Shown here: positions 34,458 to 42,671 of the stretch, piece by piece
Numbering within the stretch: position 1 is the stretch's first letter
Layout: each line of letters starts with the position of its first letter
Assembly (NCBI GenBank): GCA_018970725.1
Contig: JAGWVU010000001.1
Coordinates: forward strand, 62,001 to 126,000
Source: Verrucomicrobiota bacterium
Lineage (GTDB): Bacteria; Verrucomicrobiota; Verrucomicrobiia; Verrucomicrobiales; DEV007
Length of the DNA: 64,000 nt
Reading direction: 5' to 3'
Translations under genes and position numbers: made by a program
Notes under the pieces: generated by a model
What the model was told of the DNA's origin: nothing
What the model saw: only the letters and a program-made list of their open reading frames with translations
Databases searched by the model: none

Positions 34458-35537
34458 TCAGCAAGCGACCGGCGCACCGGTCCGGGCCGAAAGATAGACG
34501 GCATCGATGATCTTCATCAGGGCAAGCGCCTGGGCCGGGGTATTGAGGGGAGCCTCGGTGCCGTTGATGGCATGGATGAAGTTGGCTGCCGACCGGATCC
34601 GGCCCATATCCTCACAGGCGGGCACCACGATGGAGCGGTTCACCGAGTGACCGTTTTCCTGAACGTAGAGTTCACAGCTGTCCAGCGCCGTGGCGTCGAG
34701 GCCATCCCGGCCAAAGAGTCGCTCCACCTTGCCCCCGGCGCGGGTTCCTTGGAAGACAACGCTGACCTCCTCACGCTTCACCATCTCCGCCCACGATACC
34801 TGTAGGCTGAGAACCTGACCGGTGCGGAAGGTGACGAATCCATGGGCTGCCGCCTCCACGTCCGTGGTCCCACCGACCACATCCGGAAGCCCCCACGGGC
34901 CCTTGAACGATTTGTCGTTGATGAAATCGCCGAAGGTTTGGCCCAAAACATGAGCAGGCTCGGGATACCCCATGAAAAAGAGCGCCAGATCGATCATGTG
35001 AAGCAAATCGATCAGCGGTCCCCCACCGGCCAACGCCTTGGTGGTGAACCAACCGCCGAATCCGGGGATGCCCGTGCGCCGGATCCACTTGGCTTGGGCG
35101 GAATTGATGGTGCCGACCTGACCGCCCCGGATGTAATCCATCATGGCGAAGGATTCCGGACGGGCCCGGTTGTTGAAGTTGAACATCAGCGTCTTCGAGG
35201 CCGCCTGGGCCGCCGCGATCATCTGTTCGACTTCCCCGGCGCTGATGGCGGGCGGCTTCTCACAGAACACATGCTTGCCCGCTTGCAGCGATTGGATAGC
35301 GAGGGGCGCATGGAATTTGTTCGGGACGATGATCGACACCGCATCAATCCCGGGGTCGGCGAGCAGGCTGGCGACATCGCCAAACGCGCGGGGGATCCCC
35401 TGGCTGGCCGCGGTGCGTTGCGCCGCCGCCTCGTTCACGTCGGCGATCGCGACGATTTCCGCTCCGGCGGATTGAAAGCCGTCGATGTGATAGCGGACCA
35501 TGCCGCCCGCTCCGATAATTCCTACCTTGGTTGCCAT
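34458..35537 (-). CDS. Gfo/Idh/MocA family oxidoreductase (second copy)
   Basis: NAD(P)-dependent sugar-type dehydrogenase. ATG 35537 (MATKVGIIGAGGMVRYHIDG) is chosen because the Rossmann motif begins at once; the frame is open 34 codons further up. The 359-residue protein has FCEKPPAISAGEVEQM (EKP lysine) and GGPLIDLLHMIDLALFFMG, with the conserved D-L-x-x-H of the substrate site. It is clearly different in sequence from its neighbour at 33255. Specific substrate is unknown. Confidence 0.9.
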   Translation of the reverse strand: MATKVGIIGAGGMVRYHIDGFQSAGAEIVAIADVNEAAAQRTAASQGIPRAFGDVASLLADPGIDAVSIIVPNKFHAPLAIQSLQAGKHVFCEKPPAISAGEVEQMIAAAQAASKTLMFNFNNRARPESFAMMDYIRGGQVGTINSAQAKWIRRTGIPGFGGWFTTKALAGGGPLIDLLHMIDLALFFMGYPEPAHVLGQTFGDFINDKSFKGPWGLPDVVGGTTDVEAAAHGFVTFRTGQVLSLQVSWAEMVKREEVSVVFQGTRAGGKVERLFGRDGLDATALDSCELYVQENGHSVNRSIVVPACEDMGRIRSAANFIHAINGTEAPLNTPAQALALMKIIDAVYLSARTGAPVAC

Positions 35538-35620
35538 GCTGTGGGAGTGGCCGGGGGCCACGATTTGGATGCGATGTCTTCTAAATTGTGTCCCCCCCGG
35601 TGGCAACTGGGAAATTCGAG

Positions 35621-36547
35621 CTAGGGGCCGGAGGGCCACGCACGGTGCACGACCCGGGCGGCGCCCGCGCCCGCCGCCGAAGCCTCCTCGAAGCGGAATT
35701 TGAGGCCGTCCGGCACCGTGGAACGCTCGGGGCCCGAAACGCTCAGGGCGGTGGCCCAGGCATCCGCGAGGGTTCCAGAGGGAGCGATGACATTGACCAT
35801 CCGCCGGACGGTGAGTCCGATTCCGGTGGCGGGATCAAGGATATGGGAATAGCCGACCCCTCCGATCTCAGCCGCCTGCATCGTGTCGCCGGAAGTCGAA
35901 AGGGCCTGATGCCGAAGGCGCACGGAGTCCTCAAGACCGTCCGGGTCATCAAGACTCGCCACGCCCACCTTCCAGCCGGTTTCCCCTGGGGGGGCGTCCC
36001 CGGCCACAATGTCCCCACTCGCCGCCACAATGGCCCGGGGAAAACCCCGCTCCCTGAGGATCCCAAGGGCCGCGTCGGCCGCATGGCCCTTGGCGATTCC
36101 GCCGAGATCAAGGCGCATCCCGTCCACCTGCAAGATAGCAGCCCCGTCGGGCAACAAACGAACTTTGCTCCAGCCTGTCAAGGCTCTGGCCTGCGCGATG
36201 CGTTCCGGAGCCGGAAGCAATGCATCCCGCCGGCTCTGCCTCCAGAGTCGCTTGAGAGGGCCGATCGTGACATCAAACGCGCCCCCGGAGAGCCGGTTCA
36301 CTTCATCCGCCCGGCGCAAAATCCCCGCGAGGTCCGGCGAGAGGTGGACCACCGTTCCGGCCGGTTGGCGGCAGAACCGCATCAGTTCGCTCTCCGGCGC
36401 GTAGTCGGAGAACGCGTCGTTGAGCTGGTGGACGCGGGCCCAGGCGGCGCGAACGGCTTCCCCGGCGGCGACGGGGTCCTCCGCATAAAGCTCGACCCGG
36501 AACAGGGTTCCCATAGCCGGTTCCTGGAACCGACAGCGAACCTGCAC
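35621..36547 (-). CDS. apbE: Second ApbE-like FAD:protein FMN transferase
   Basis: Predicted flavin transferase. The 308-residue protein has PAMGTLFRVELY, DLGGIAKGHAADAAL, VAASGDIVAGD, YSHILDPATG and ADAWATALSVSG, all ApbE signatures. GTG 36547 is the first conventional start codon, but it follows directly on an in-frame hydrophobic stretch (IRALFFAGLSVL) that would make a signal peptide; that stretch contains no ATG, GTG or TTG. It follows the cytochrome-SUMF1 gene by 65 bp on the same strand, but that protein has no visible FMN attachment motif, so the substrate is unknown. Confidence 0.88.
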   Translation of the reverse strand: MQVRCRFQEPAMGTLFRVELYAEDPVAAGEAVRAAWARVHQLNDAFSDYAPESELMRFCRQPAGTVVHLSPDLAGILRRADEVNRLSGGAFDVTIGPLKRLWRQSRRDALLPAPERIAQARALTGWSKVRLLPDGAAILQVDGMRLDLGGIAKGHAADAALGILRERGFPRAIVAASGDIVAGDAPPGETGWKVGVASLDDPDGLEDSVRLRHQALSTSGDTMQAAEIGGVGYSHILDPATGIGLTVRRMVNVIAPSGTLADAWATALSVSGPERSTVPDGLKFRFEEASAAGAGAARVVHRAWPSGP

Positions 36548-36612
36548 CGGCTCGGTGCCCGTGAGGACGGAAAGGCCGGCGAAAAACAGCGCCCGGATTG
36601 TGCCCGAAACGG

Positions 36613-38163
36613 TCAGTTCTTTTTGGGGTCCTTGAGTTCGTTCTCCTCACCCCGGCCGGAGTTCCAGATGGCATGCATCGTCTCCGCAGGCGGAACCTGC
36701 AAAGGGCGCACCAGACGGAACCCGAGCCATTCCCCATCCGTGTGATACCAAATGGACTTGGGAAGCTGGGGATCCTGGATCTTCCATTTTGGATTCGACC
36801 TGAATCGGGTGGAAGACCGGAGCAAATCCATGTCATCATACCAGCTCCCGCCGCGGGCCACCCTCGGGTAGAGCAGTTTTCCGGGCTTTACATAGGGGTT
36901 CTCCACCAAGCCGGTGGCCGCCGGATAAGGTTCATACCAGTCGAGAACCCACTCGATCACATTGCCGTGCATGTCGTGCAAGCCCCACGGATTGGGCTTC
37001 TTGAGGCCCACTTTCTGGTATTTCTCGCCGGCATTGTCCCAAAACCAGGCGTAGTCGCCACCCTGGGCCGGGTCGTCCCCCCAGCTGAAGGCGGTCGTCG
37101 TTCCGGCACGGCAGGCATACTCCCACTCGGCTTCAGTGGGCAACCGGTAAAAGTGCCCGGTTTGGGCGCTGAGCCACTGGCAATACTTCAAGGCCGCGTG
37201 CTCCGTCATACTGATGGCCGGGAATCCCTTCGTTCCCATCCCGAAGCTCATCTCCGTGTAGGGCGTGGTCGGCTTCGAAGTGATGAACGCGGCATCGGCG
37301 TCGGCCGGAATGGTTTCCGGGGAGCCGTTTTTCCGCCGGGCCACGTCGGTGATCATGAACGGTTCATACTCATCCCAGGTGACCTCGAACTTCCCCATCC
37401 AAAAGGGATCCACCTTGACCTTGCGCTGCGGTCCTTCGTCTTCCTTGCGCCCGGCCTCCGAGGCAGGACTGCCCATGAGGAACTCCCCCCCGGGGATCGG
37501 CACCATGGTATAGGCGGCCCCGGTGAGCGGCACCTTGGATTCGTAAGCCTTCATATCCGAAGGCGACTTCTCGGTATGGGCCGCCATGACCTTCTCCCGG
37601 ATCGTTTTCACGAGGTCGAGATTGTCCGCCGGCCCTTCCGGTTCCGGTCCACCCAACTTGAGACCCTGGGGCCACACCGCCCCCTGCTCGCTCCAAAGCC
37701 GGATCATCCTCACTTCGTCCGCCGTGAAGGGGCCGCCGCGGGCGAAGAGCGGCTGGATGTTGTTCGCGAAATCCATCCGCGGGCTTTCCTTCAGAACCAT
37801 CCCGTCCGGCCACGGCGCCCCGCCGAGGATCCACTCCTTGAGAATGTCCGTCTGCGATGGGACGAGAGGCTTCTTCGGCGGCATAATGAGGTCGTCCGTC
37901 GGCTTGAGCGTGGTCGTCCACCACACCGATGACTTCTCTGGATCGCCGGGCGTGATGCCGGGATTGTCCTCTCCACCGGCAAAGGCCGCCTCCTTGGTGT
38001 CGAGCCGCACGTCTCCTTCCTGCTTCTCCGGACCGTGACAATGGATGCAGGCCCCCTCGAGAATCGGGCGCACGTCCCGGTTGAAGTCGACCTTCGATTC
38101 CGCAGCCGTCGCCGTGGCGACAGAAAGACCGGAAATCAGAGCAATGTGGCGGAAAGAAAGCAT
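36613..38163 (-). CDS. Planctomycete-type cytochrome c / SUMF1-domain protein
   Basis: Exported protein of unknown role. ATG 38163 gives a signal peptide (HIALISGLSVATATAAES); the frame is open a further 100 codons but lacks sense. Residues about 20-130 form a PSD1-type cytochrome domain with the haem-binding CIHCH (38035-38049). A region of about 70 residues follows (FANNIQPLFARGG), then a formylglycine-generating-enzyme-type (SUMF1) domain from about 230 to the end, with TEAEWEYACRAG, GLHDMHGNVIEW, RVARGGSWYDD and GFRLVRPL. The Cys pair that makes true FGE catalytic is absent (RGGSWYDDMDLLRSSTRFRS-type region), so it is not a sulfatase activator. The fusion is common in the PVC group. Confidence 0.85.
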   Translation of the reverse strand: MLSFRHIALISGLSVATATAAESKVDFNRDVRPILEGACIHCHGPEKQEGDVRLDTKEAAFAGGEDNPGITPGDPEKSSVWWTTTLKPTDDLIMPPKKPLVPSQTDILKEWILGGAPWPDGMVLKESPRMDFANNIQPLFARGGPFTADEVRMIRLWSEQGAVWPQGLKLGGPEPEGPADNLDLVKTIREKVMAAHTEKSPSDMKAYESKVPLTGAAYTMVPIPGGEFLMGSPASEAGRKEDEGPQRKVKVDPFWMGKFEVTWDEYEPFMITDVARRKNGSPETIPADADAAFITSKPTTPYTEMSFGMGTKGFPAISMTEHAALKYCQWLSAQTGHFYRLPTEAEWEYACRAGTTTAFSWGDDPAQGGDYAWFWDNAGEKYQKVGLKKPNPWGLHDMHGNVIEWVLDWYEPYPAATGLVENPYVKPGKLLYPRVARGGSWYDDMDLLRSSTRFRSNPKWKIQDPQLPKSIWYHTDGEWLGFRLVRPLQVPPAETMHAIWNSGRGEENELKDPKKN

Positions 38164-38447
38164 GGCAAAAACGGAACGTTCAGTCTCCCGGACAGAAGTG
38201 CGGGGCTGATACTTCAATGCAAAACACCCCGGTTTGCAAATGGTTTGCGGGGCCCACCGCGCATTGCGCCCATTGCACCGGAAAGACAATACACCTTGGT
38301 TTTTAAAATAGATGAAAAAGAAATAGAAATTAGCCAAAACTTTTGTAGCTTTTCGCATTGCCATTGGTGTCGGTCGCGACCAAAAAATACGGTCGTATCC
38401 GCGCCGCATTGTGGCTTGTTGTTTTCCTGAGAAGCCGGAAGTCCGCC
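38164..38447. other. Divergent intergenic region
   Basis: Between the cytochrome-SUMF1 gene (leftward) and the ankyrin-transpeptidase gene (rightward) lies 284 bp with no RNA gene or protein seen. The middle (38298-38345) is unusually AT-rich for this genome and is the likely promoter zone. A loose rightward pair TTGGTG (38364) and TACGGT (18 bp later) is the best promoter seen, but it is weak. Confidence 0.4.
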
Positions 38448-40502
38448 GTGAGTCCAGATCCACGCCAGCACAGTGTCCTTGGTTCTTTCCGGCCCGGCCG
38501 GTTCATCCTGCGTCTCGTCCTTGTGGGCGCCCTGACGCTTCTGGTGGTCGGTTCCGGGATTGCTCTGGTCGACCGATTTTTTGAAATCGATTGGTTCACG
38601 AAACGGCGGCTCGCGCGGGAGGGCTACGGAACGGACGTCGCCGCCGTGCACCGGGCCATCGGGCGTGCCGATTTTTTGGCGTTGACCCGTTTGAAGGCGG
38701 TCGGCGTGCCTTTGGACCAGGCGGATGCATCGGGCCAGACGCCATTCCAGAAGGCGGTGCTGGCCGGCCGTCTGGATTTGGTGCACCACCTCACGGGTCT
38801 CGGAGTCGAAGTTGATCTCTCACCGGTCCGGGGAAGGCCTCTCGAGGTCCTCGCCATGGTCGGGGAATCCCGGGAAATGTTGCCCTATCTGCTCGCGCAC
38901 GGGGGGAACCCGGACGTCGAGGTGGAGACGGGCCAACCCGCCCTGGTCTGGGCCATCCGGGGGAACCGGGATGAGACCTTTGATCTGCTGCTCAAGAAGG
39001 GAGCTTCGATCCGCAACGGCGGTGCCGGTGGCAGTCCGCTGGCCATCGCGCTCCGTCAGGGCAATCTCCGGGCGGTGGGAAAACTGCTGTCCCTCGGGGC
39101 GGAGGCGGATGGTTTCACGGTGGAGGGCAAGCCGCTCACGGTGGACTGTCTGGAGCGGGGGCGCCCGGATCTTGTGAAACGTCTCGTCATGGCCGGAGCG
39201 TCACCGGAGACGGAAGGGACCGGAGGGGAAAGCCTCATGGAGGCCTCGTTCCGGCTGCGCTCGAAGGAGATCTTCCAACTCTGCCTAATGCGCGGGGCGG
39301 ACATGGAGAAAGCGCGGATCGGTCGTTTCGGCCTGCTCGAATCCGCGTGTCAGGCGAACGCACTCGACTGGGTGGAACTCCTCTTGCAACACCGCGCGGA
39401 CGCGTCGCGGCGCAGCGAAGCCAATGGCGAAGCACTCTGGTGGAATGAGTTGCGTCAGGGACGCCCGGCCGTCGCCGAAATTTTGTTGGGAGCCGGCGCG
39501 GACGTCGACGGTCGCAACAAGGACGGTTTGACACCGATCGAGCGCGCCATTGAGGATTGCGATTTCCGTTTGACCCGTTATCTCTTCGGCAAAGGGGCCA
39601 AGGCACCGGGCAGCAGTCTTTGGGGGCCGATGCAGGCGAAGCGCCATGACGTGATGCGTCTTTTGGCGGCTCACGGAGACGATCTGAACAATCCGACTTC
39701 CACCGGGTTCACCCTGCTCGGCTTTGCCGTGACCCAAGGGGACGTGACCGCAGCCTCCGTGCTCTTCGAATATGGGGCGCGTTATGATCCCAACGACCGG
39801 CCCGGCGGGCATCGTCTCTTGGAATGGGCGATCGCGAACCGCCAGGCTGCGATGGCGGAGTTGCTCCTGGAGAACGGCGCGGATCCGAACGCCCGCCTCA
39901 TGCAACCGGCCACCCCGGAATTTCTTGCCAGATTTTCGGAGAACGGGAGCCTGAGCTATCGCCTGAAAAACGAGCGAAACCTCAGCCCGATCATGCTGGC
40001 GGCCGGATCCAAGCAGTTGGACTTGGCCAAGGCTCTGGTGAAAAAGGGGGCGCAACGCAACCGACCGACCAGCGATCATACCTACCCGGTGACCTTCGCG
40101 ATCAATGCGGGGGACATTCCGATGGCGCAACTCATGCTCGGGCGGGAACCGGAGACGGACGGCAAACATGCGCGGAAGATCGTGGTCTCGATCGATGAGC
40201 AAAAGGCCCGGTTTTACAAGGACGGAGAATTGCTCTATGCGACGGGTTGTTCCACGGGGCGGTCCGGGTTTCGCACGCCGCGCGGCACCTTCGTGATCAC
40301 AGACAAGGCTCGGCTCCGTCACTCGACGCTTTATGGCTCTGCCATGCCGTTTTTCATGCGCTTGAGCGGCAGCGCGGTGGGGATGCATCAGGGGAACTGC
40401 CCGGGGTATCCCGCGTCTCATGGCTGTATCCGGTTGCCCTACACCTACGCCAAGAATTTCTTCAGTGTGGCCGAGGTCGGCGACGTGATCGTGGTGGAAT
40501 GA
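38448..40502 (+). CDS. Ankyrin-repeat protein with C-terminal L,D-transpeptidase (YkuD) domain
   Basis: Predicted envelope enzyme, probably making or modifying peptidoglycan cross-links. The 684-residue protein starts with one transmembrane helix (FILRLVLVGALTLLVVGSG). About 480 residues of ankyrin-like repeats follow (about 65-560, with LLSLGAEAD, ILLGAGADV, LLLENGADPNARLM and similar units of about 33 residues). The YkuD domain covers about 565-684. Its catalytic motif HQGNCPGYPASHGCIRLP is intact, with the nucleophile Cys near residue 660. The start is uncertain: GTG 38448 is preferred over a TTG at 38358. Joining ankyrin repeats to YkuD is rare. Confidence 0.85.
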   Translation: MSPDPRQHSVLGSFRPGRFILRLVLVGALTLLVVGSGIALVDRFFEIDWFTKRRLAREGYGTDVAAVHRAIGRADFLALTRLKAVGVPLDQADASGQTPFQKAVLAGRLDLVHHLTGLGVEVDLSPVRGRPLEVLAMVGESREMLPYLLAHGGNPDVEVETGQPALVWAIRGNRDETFDLLLKKGASIRNGGAGGSPLAIALRQGNLRAVGKLLSLGAEADGFTVEGKPLTVDCLERGRPDLVKRLVMAGASPETEGTGGESLMEASFRLRSKEIFQLCLMRGADMEKARIGRFGLLESACQANALDWVELLLQHRADASRRSEANGEALWWNELRQGRPAVAEILLGAGADVDGRNKDGLTPIERAIEDCDFRLTRYLFGKGAKAPGSSLWGPMQAKRHDVMRLLAAHGDDLNNPTSTGFTLLGFAVTQGDVTAASVLFEYGARYDPNDRPGGHRLLEWAIANRQAAMAELLLENGADPNARLMQPATPEFLARFSENGSLSYRLKNERNLSPIMLAAGSKQLDLAKALVKKGAQRNRPTSDHTYPVTFAINAGDIPMAQLMLGREPETDGKHARKIVVSIDEQKARFYKDGELLYATGCSTGRSGFRTPRGTFVITDKARLRHSTLYGSAMPFFMRLSGSAVGMHQGNCPGYPASHGCIRLPYTYAKNFFSVAEVGDVIVVE

Positions 40503-40563
40503 TCGGAATGGGTTCGAGCGGGGGCGGCGCACCTCGCTGACCCGGGCCGGGGCACCGGGAATT

Positions 40564-40592
40564 TTGACAAACGAAATCCCCACATGTAGGAG
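40564..40592 (+). promoter_or_regulatory. Possible promoter upstream of coiled-coil protein
   Basis: A perfect TTGACA (40564-40569) is followed after 17 bp by a weak TAGGAG (40587-40592). If used, transcription would begin near 40599, after the in-frame ATG at 40595, which supports the ATG at 40649 as the real start of the next gene. Confidence 0.35.
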
Positions 40593-40648
40593 GAATGAGG
40601 TCGGGTTCGGATTCGTCAAACGCCTCAACCGGTCCGACCGGAATTTTC

Positions 40649-41560
40649 ATGAACACCTTCGGCGATTCTCCCCAAGAACCGCGTCGTTTCGATCCCCTGA
40701 TGATTGGATTGACGACGGCTCTCTTCCTCCTGCTCGGCAGCACGGTTTATCTCGGATTCGGGTTACGCGAGAGCGGCAGCCGTCTGACAGCCACCCGCGG
40801 CGAACTGACGGCCCTGCAGAAGCGGCTGGATGAGGCTTTGAAGGAAGCGGAGCGGGAAAAGAGCGCCCATGCCGCGGAACTACAACGCCTCAATGCGGAC
40901 TGGCAGGCTCAAGTGAGCGCGGCGCAGCAGGCAACCGAGCAGCGCCTCAATCAAGGAATGGCCTCAGTGGCCAAGGTGGTCGATGACGTGGTGAACAACA
41001 GCGAGGCCACGGTGGGCTACCTCCAGCAGCTCGAGGCCAAGGTGCGCGGCGGCCAGCAACTGCAGCGGGCCGAGATCGACAAGCTCAGGGCTCTGGCCGG
41101 TGGCTTGGCCTACCTCAACAAACAGTATGAGAAGCCGATCGATGAGTTCAAGGAACTCGATGCCTACGTCACCAAGCAGCTGCAGCTTCCGCCCACGACG
41201 AGTCCCGAGGAGAAGGGCAAACTGCTCAAGCGGCTCTTCAGTCCCGCTTATCGCGAGCAACAGAAAGCGCAGCTGGCTGAATTCCACGCCGACCAAGGCC
41301 GCAGGGAGGCGCTGACCGGTATGCAAACCAAGGTGGTTCAATCTTATGGCGAAGCGCAGCGCCAGATGGCCGCGATCAAGGTGGATCAGGAAAAATACCT
41401 CTCCAGCCTCGATGCCCTTGTCAACAGCAAGACCGCCGATGTCGCGGCGATGGAATCCTTCTTCCAGGTTTCGGCCAAGATCCTCGACATCCACCGGAAA
41501 ATGATGGCCATTGAGCCGCCCACGTCGGAAGCCCCCCAACCGGAGGCTCCAAAGCCGTAA
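40649..41560 (+). CDS. Single-pass membrane protein with long coiled coil
   Basis: Function unknown. The 303-residue protein has one transmembrane segment at about residues 18-35 (LMIGLTTALFLLLGSTVYLG) followed by a long, charge-alternating coiled coil (about 40-120, with LTALQKRLDEALKEAEREK), a further helical section, and a proline-rich C-terminus. This is compatible with a structural or scaffold protein of the envelope. ATG 40649 is preferred; ATG 40595, 18 codons upstream, has an AGGAGG only one base away, too close to work. It lies 147 bp after the ankyrin-transpeptidase gene, so it is separately or jointly expressed. Confidence 0.65.
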   Translation: MNTFGDSPQEPRRFDPLMIGLTTALFLLLGSTVYLGFGLRESGSRLTATRGELTALQKRLDEALKEAEREKSAHAAELQRLNADWQAQVSAAQQATEQRLNQGMASVAKVVDDVVNNSEATVGYLQQLEAKVRGGQQLQRAEIDKLRALAGGLAYLNKQYEKPIDEFKELDAYVTKQLQLPPTTSPEEKGKLLKRLFSPAYREQQKAQLAEFHADQGRREALTGMQTKVVQSYGEAQRQMAAIKVDQEKYLSSLDALVNSKTADVAAMESFFQVSAKILDIHRKMMAIEPPTSEAPQPEAPKP

Positions 41561-41647
41561 TCGTTCGATCCCGCACGGAGGCGTTGGGCTTGCGGAGGCT
41601 CCGCAGGTCCTGGCTGCTTCCCGCCGAAAACAGGCCAGCGTCCGAAG

Positions 41648-42535
41648 ATGTCGATGGAACCACTGCCCGAACCCCGCGATCTGAAATCCGTCTGGCGCAT
41701 GGACAAGTGGCTGCCCGAGCTCCTGAGGAACCGGGGCGGACATGCGGAGCGATGGCAGGGGTTTCATCCCGCCCTTCTCGCGGAGGCCATCGAGCGGCGG
41801 AACGTCAACTGGCCCCGCATGGTGAGCCGGTATCTGCGGGGGCGGGACGTGCTCGATGTCGGCTGCGGACGGAGCCTTTACTCCGTGGGTTTTTGGTTTG
41901 CCGGAGTCAAAAGCTATACCGGGGTCGATCCGGTGTTGGATCTGGACTCGAGTCTTCTCAAGGATTCCCGGCCATTGCACGGGCGGTTCACCGAGTCTCC
42001 TTGGAGCCCCCGGACCTTGGAGCGGCTCCTTCCGCAAACCCGGTTCGTGCGCGGGCTGACTTCGGATCTGCCAGCGGGATCGACCTTCGATGTGCTGGCC
42101 ATGCACAATGTCACCGAGCACCTTATGGCGATCGGTGAAAGTTTCGCGGAGTTTGCCACCCTGATCAAGCCGGGGGGGCGGATCGTTTTCCGTCATCCCA
42201 ATTATTATTCCTGGGGCGGTCATCACATGAAACCGCGCACCCTCGGCGAAATCATCCCGGGAGACTCCGGGCAGGCGAACTACATCGACTGGGGACACCT
42301 CATCCCACGGCCGGACTGGCCAGACAAAATCACCAAAAAGCAGAACCGGATCCGCCTTGGCGAACTCCGGGAGCTGGTGGAGAAACACTTTGTGGTCGAG
42401 CTCTGGCAGGAGGAGCGCTCGAAGAAATCCGAAGGAGCGGAGCGGCTCACCCCGGAGATTGTGCAGCGGCATCCCGGCTTCAGCGCCGCGGAACTGCTGA
42501 CCCAGAGTGTGATCTGCGTGGCCCGGCGTCCGTGA
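41648..42535 (+). CDS. Class I SAM-dependent methyltransferase
   Basis: Methyltransferase of unknown substrate. The 295-residue protein has the SAM-binding glycine motif VLDVGCGRSLYSVGF and the acidic loop TGVDPVLDLD. The later motif FDVLAMHNVTEHLMAIGESF fits motif II (NVTEHL) of UbiE/small-molecule-type enzymes, and LIKPGGRIVFRHPNYYSWGG matches the motif III strand. The start MSMEPLPEPRD is the first ATG in frame. It lies 87 bp after the coiled-coil gene, same strand. Confidence 0.85.
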   Translation: MSMEPLPEPRDLKSVWRMDKWLPELLRNRGGHAERWQGFHPALLAEAIERRNVNWPRMVSRYLRGRDVLDVGCGRSLYSVGFWFAGVKSYTGVDPVLDLDSSLLKDSRPLHGRFTESPWSPRTLERLLPQTRFVRGLTSDLPAGSTFDVLAMHNVTEHLMAIGESFAEFATLIKPGGRIVFRHPNYYSWGGHHMKPRTLGEIIPGDSGQANYIDWGHLIPRPDWPDKITKKQNRIRLGELRELVEKHFVVELWQEERSKKSEGAERLTPEIVQRHPGFSAAELLTQSVICVARRP

Positions 42536-42671
42536 TTTCCCAGTCCCTAGTTGGGATTCAAGCCGGAGGGATGGCCTTGTTGGATCTGCGATCAGGGGGG
42601 GCGGAGCTGGCCTCCCGCGCCGACCGGTGACTCGTGGGTGACCTCACTCTGGAACTACTTCTCCGGCGGTT

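Noticed and set aside
36613-38163. SUMF1-domain protein as the formylglycine generator for the window's sulfatase
   Set aside because: The catalytic cysteine pair is missing and a cytochrome domain is fused; it is a different SUMF1-fold family.
42536-42671. Short frame in the gap between methyltransferase and KamA as a small gene
   Set aside because: No ribosome-binding site or recognisable protein; treated as noncoding.
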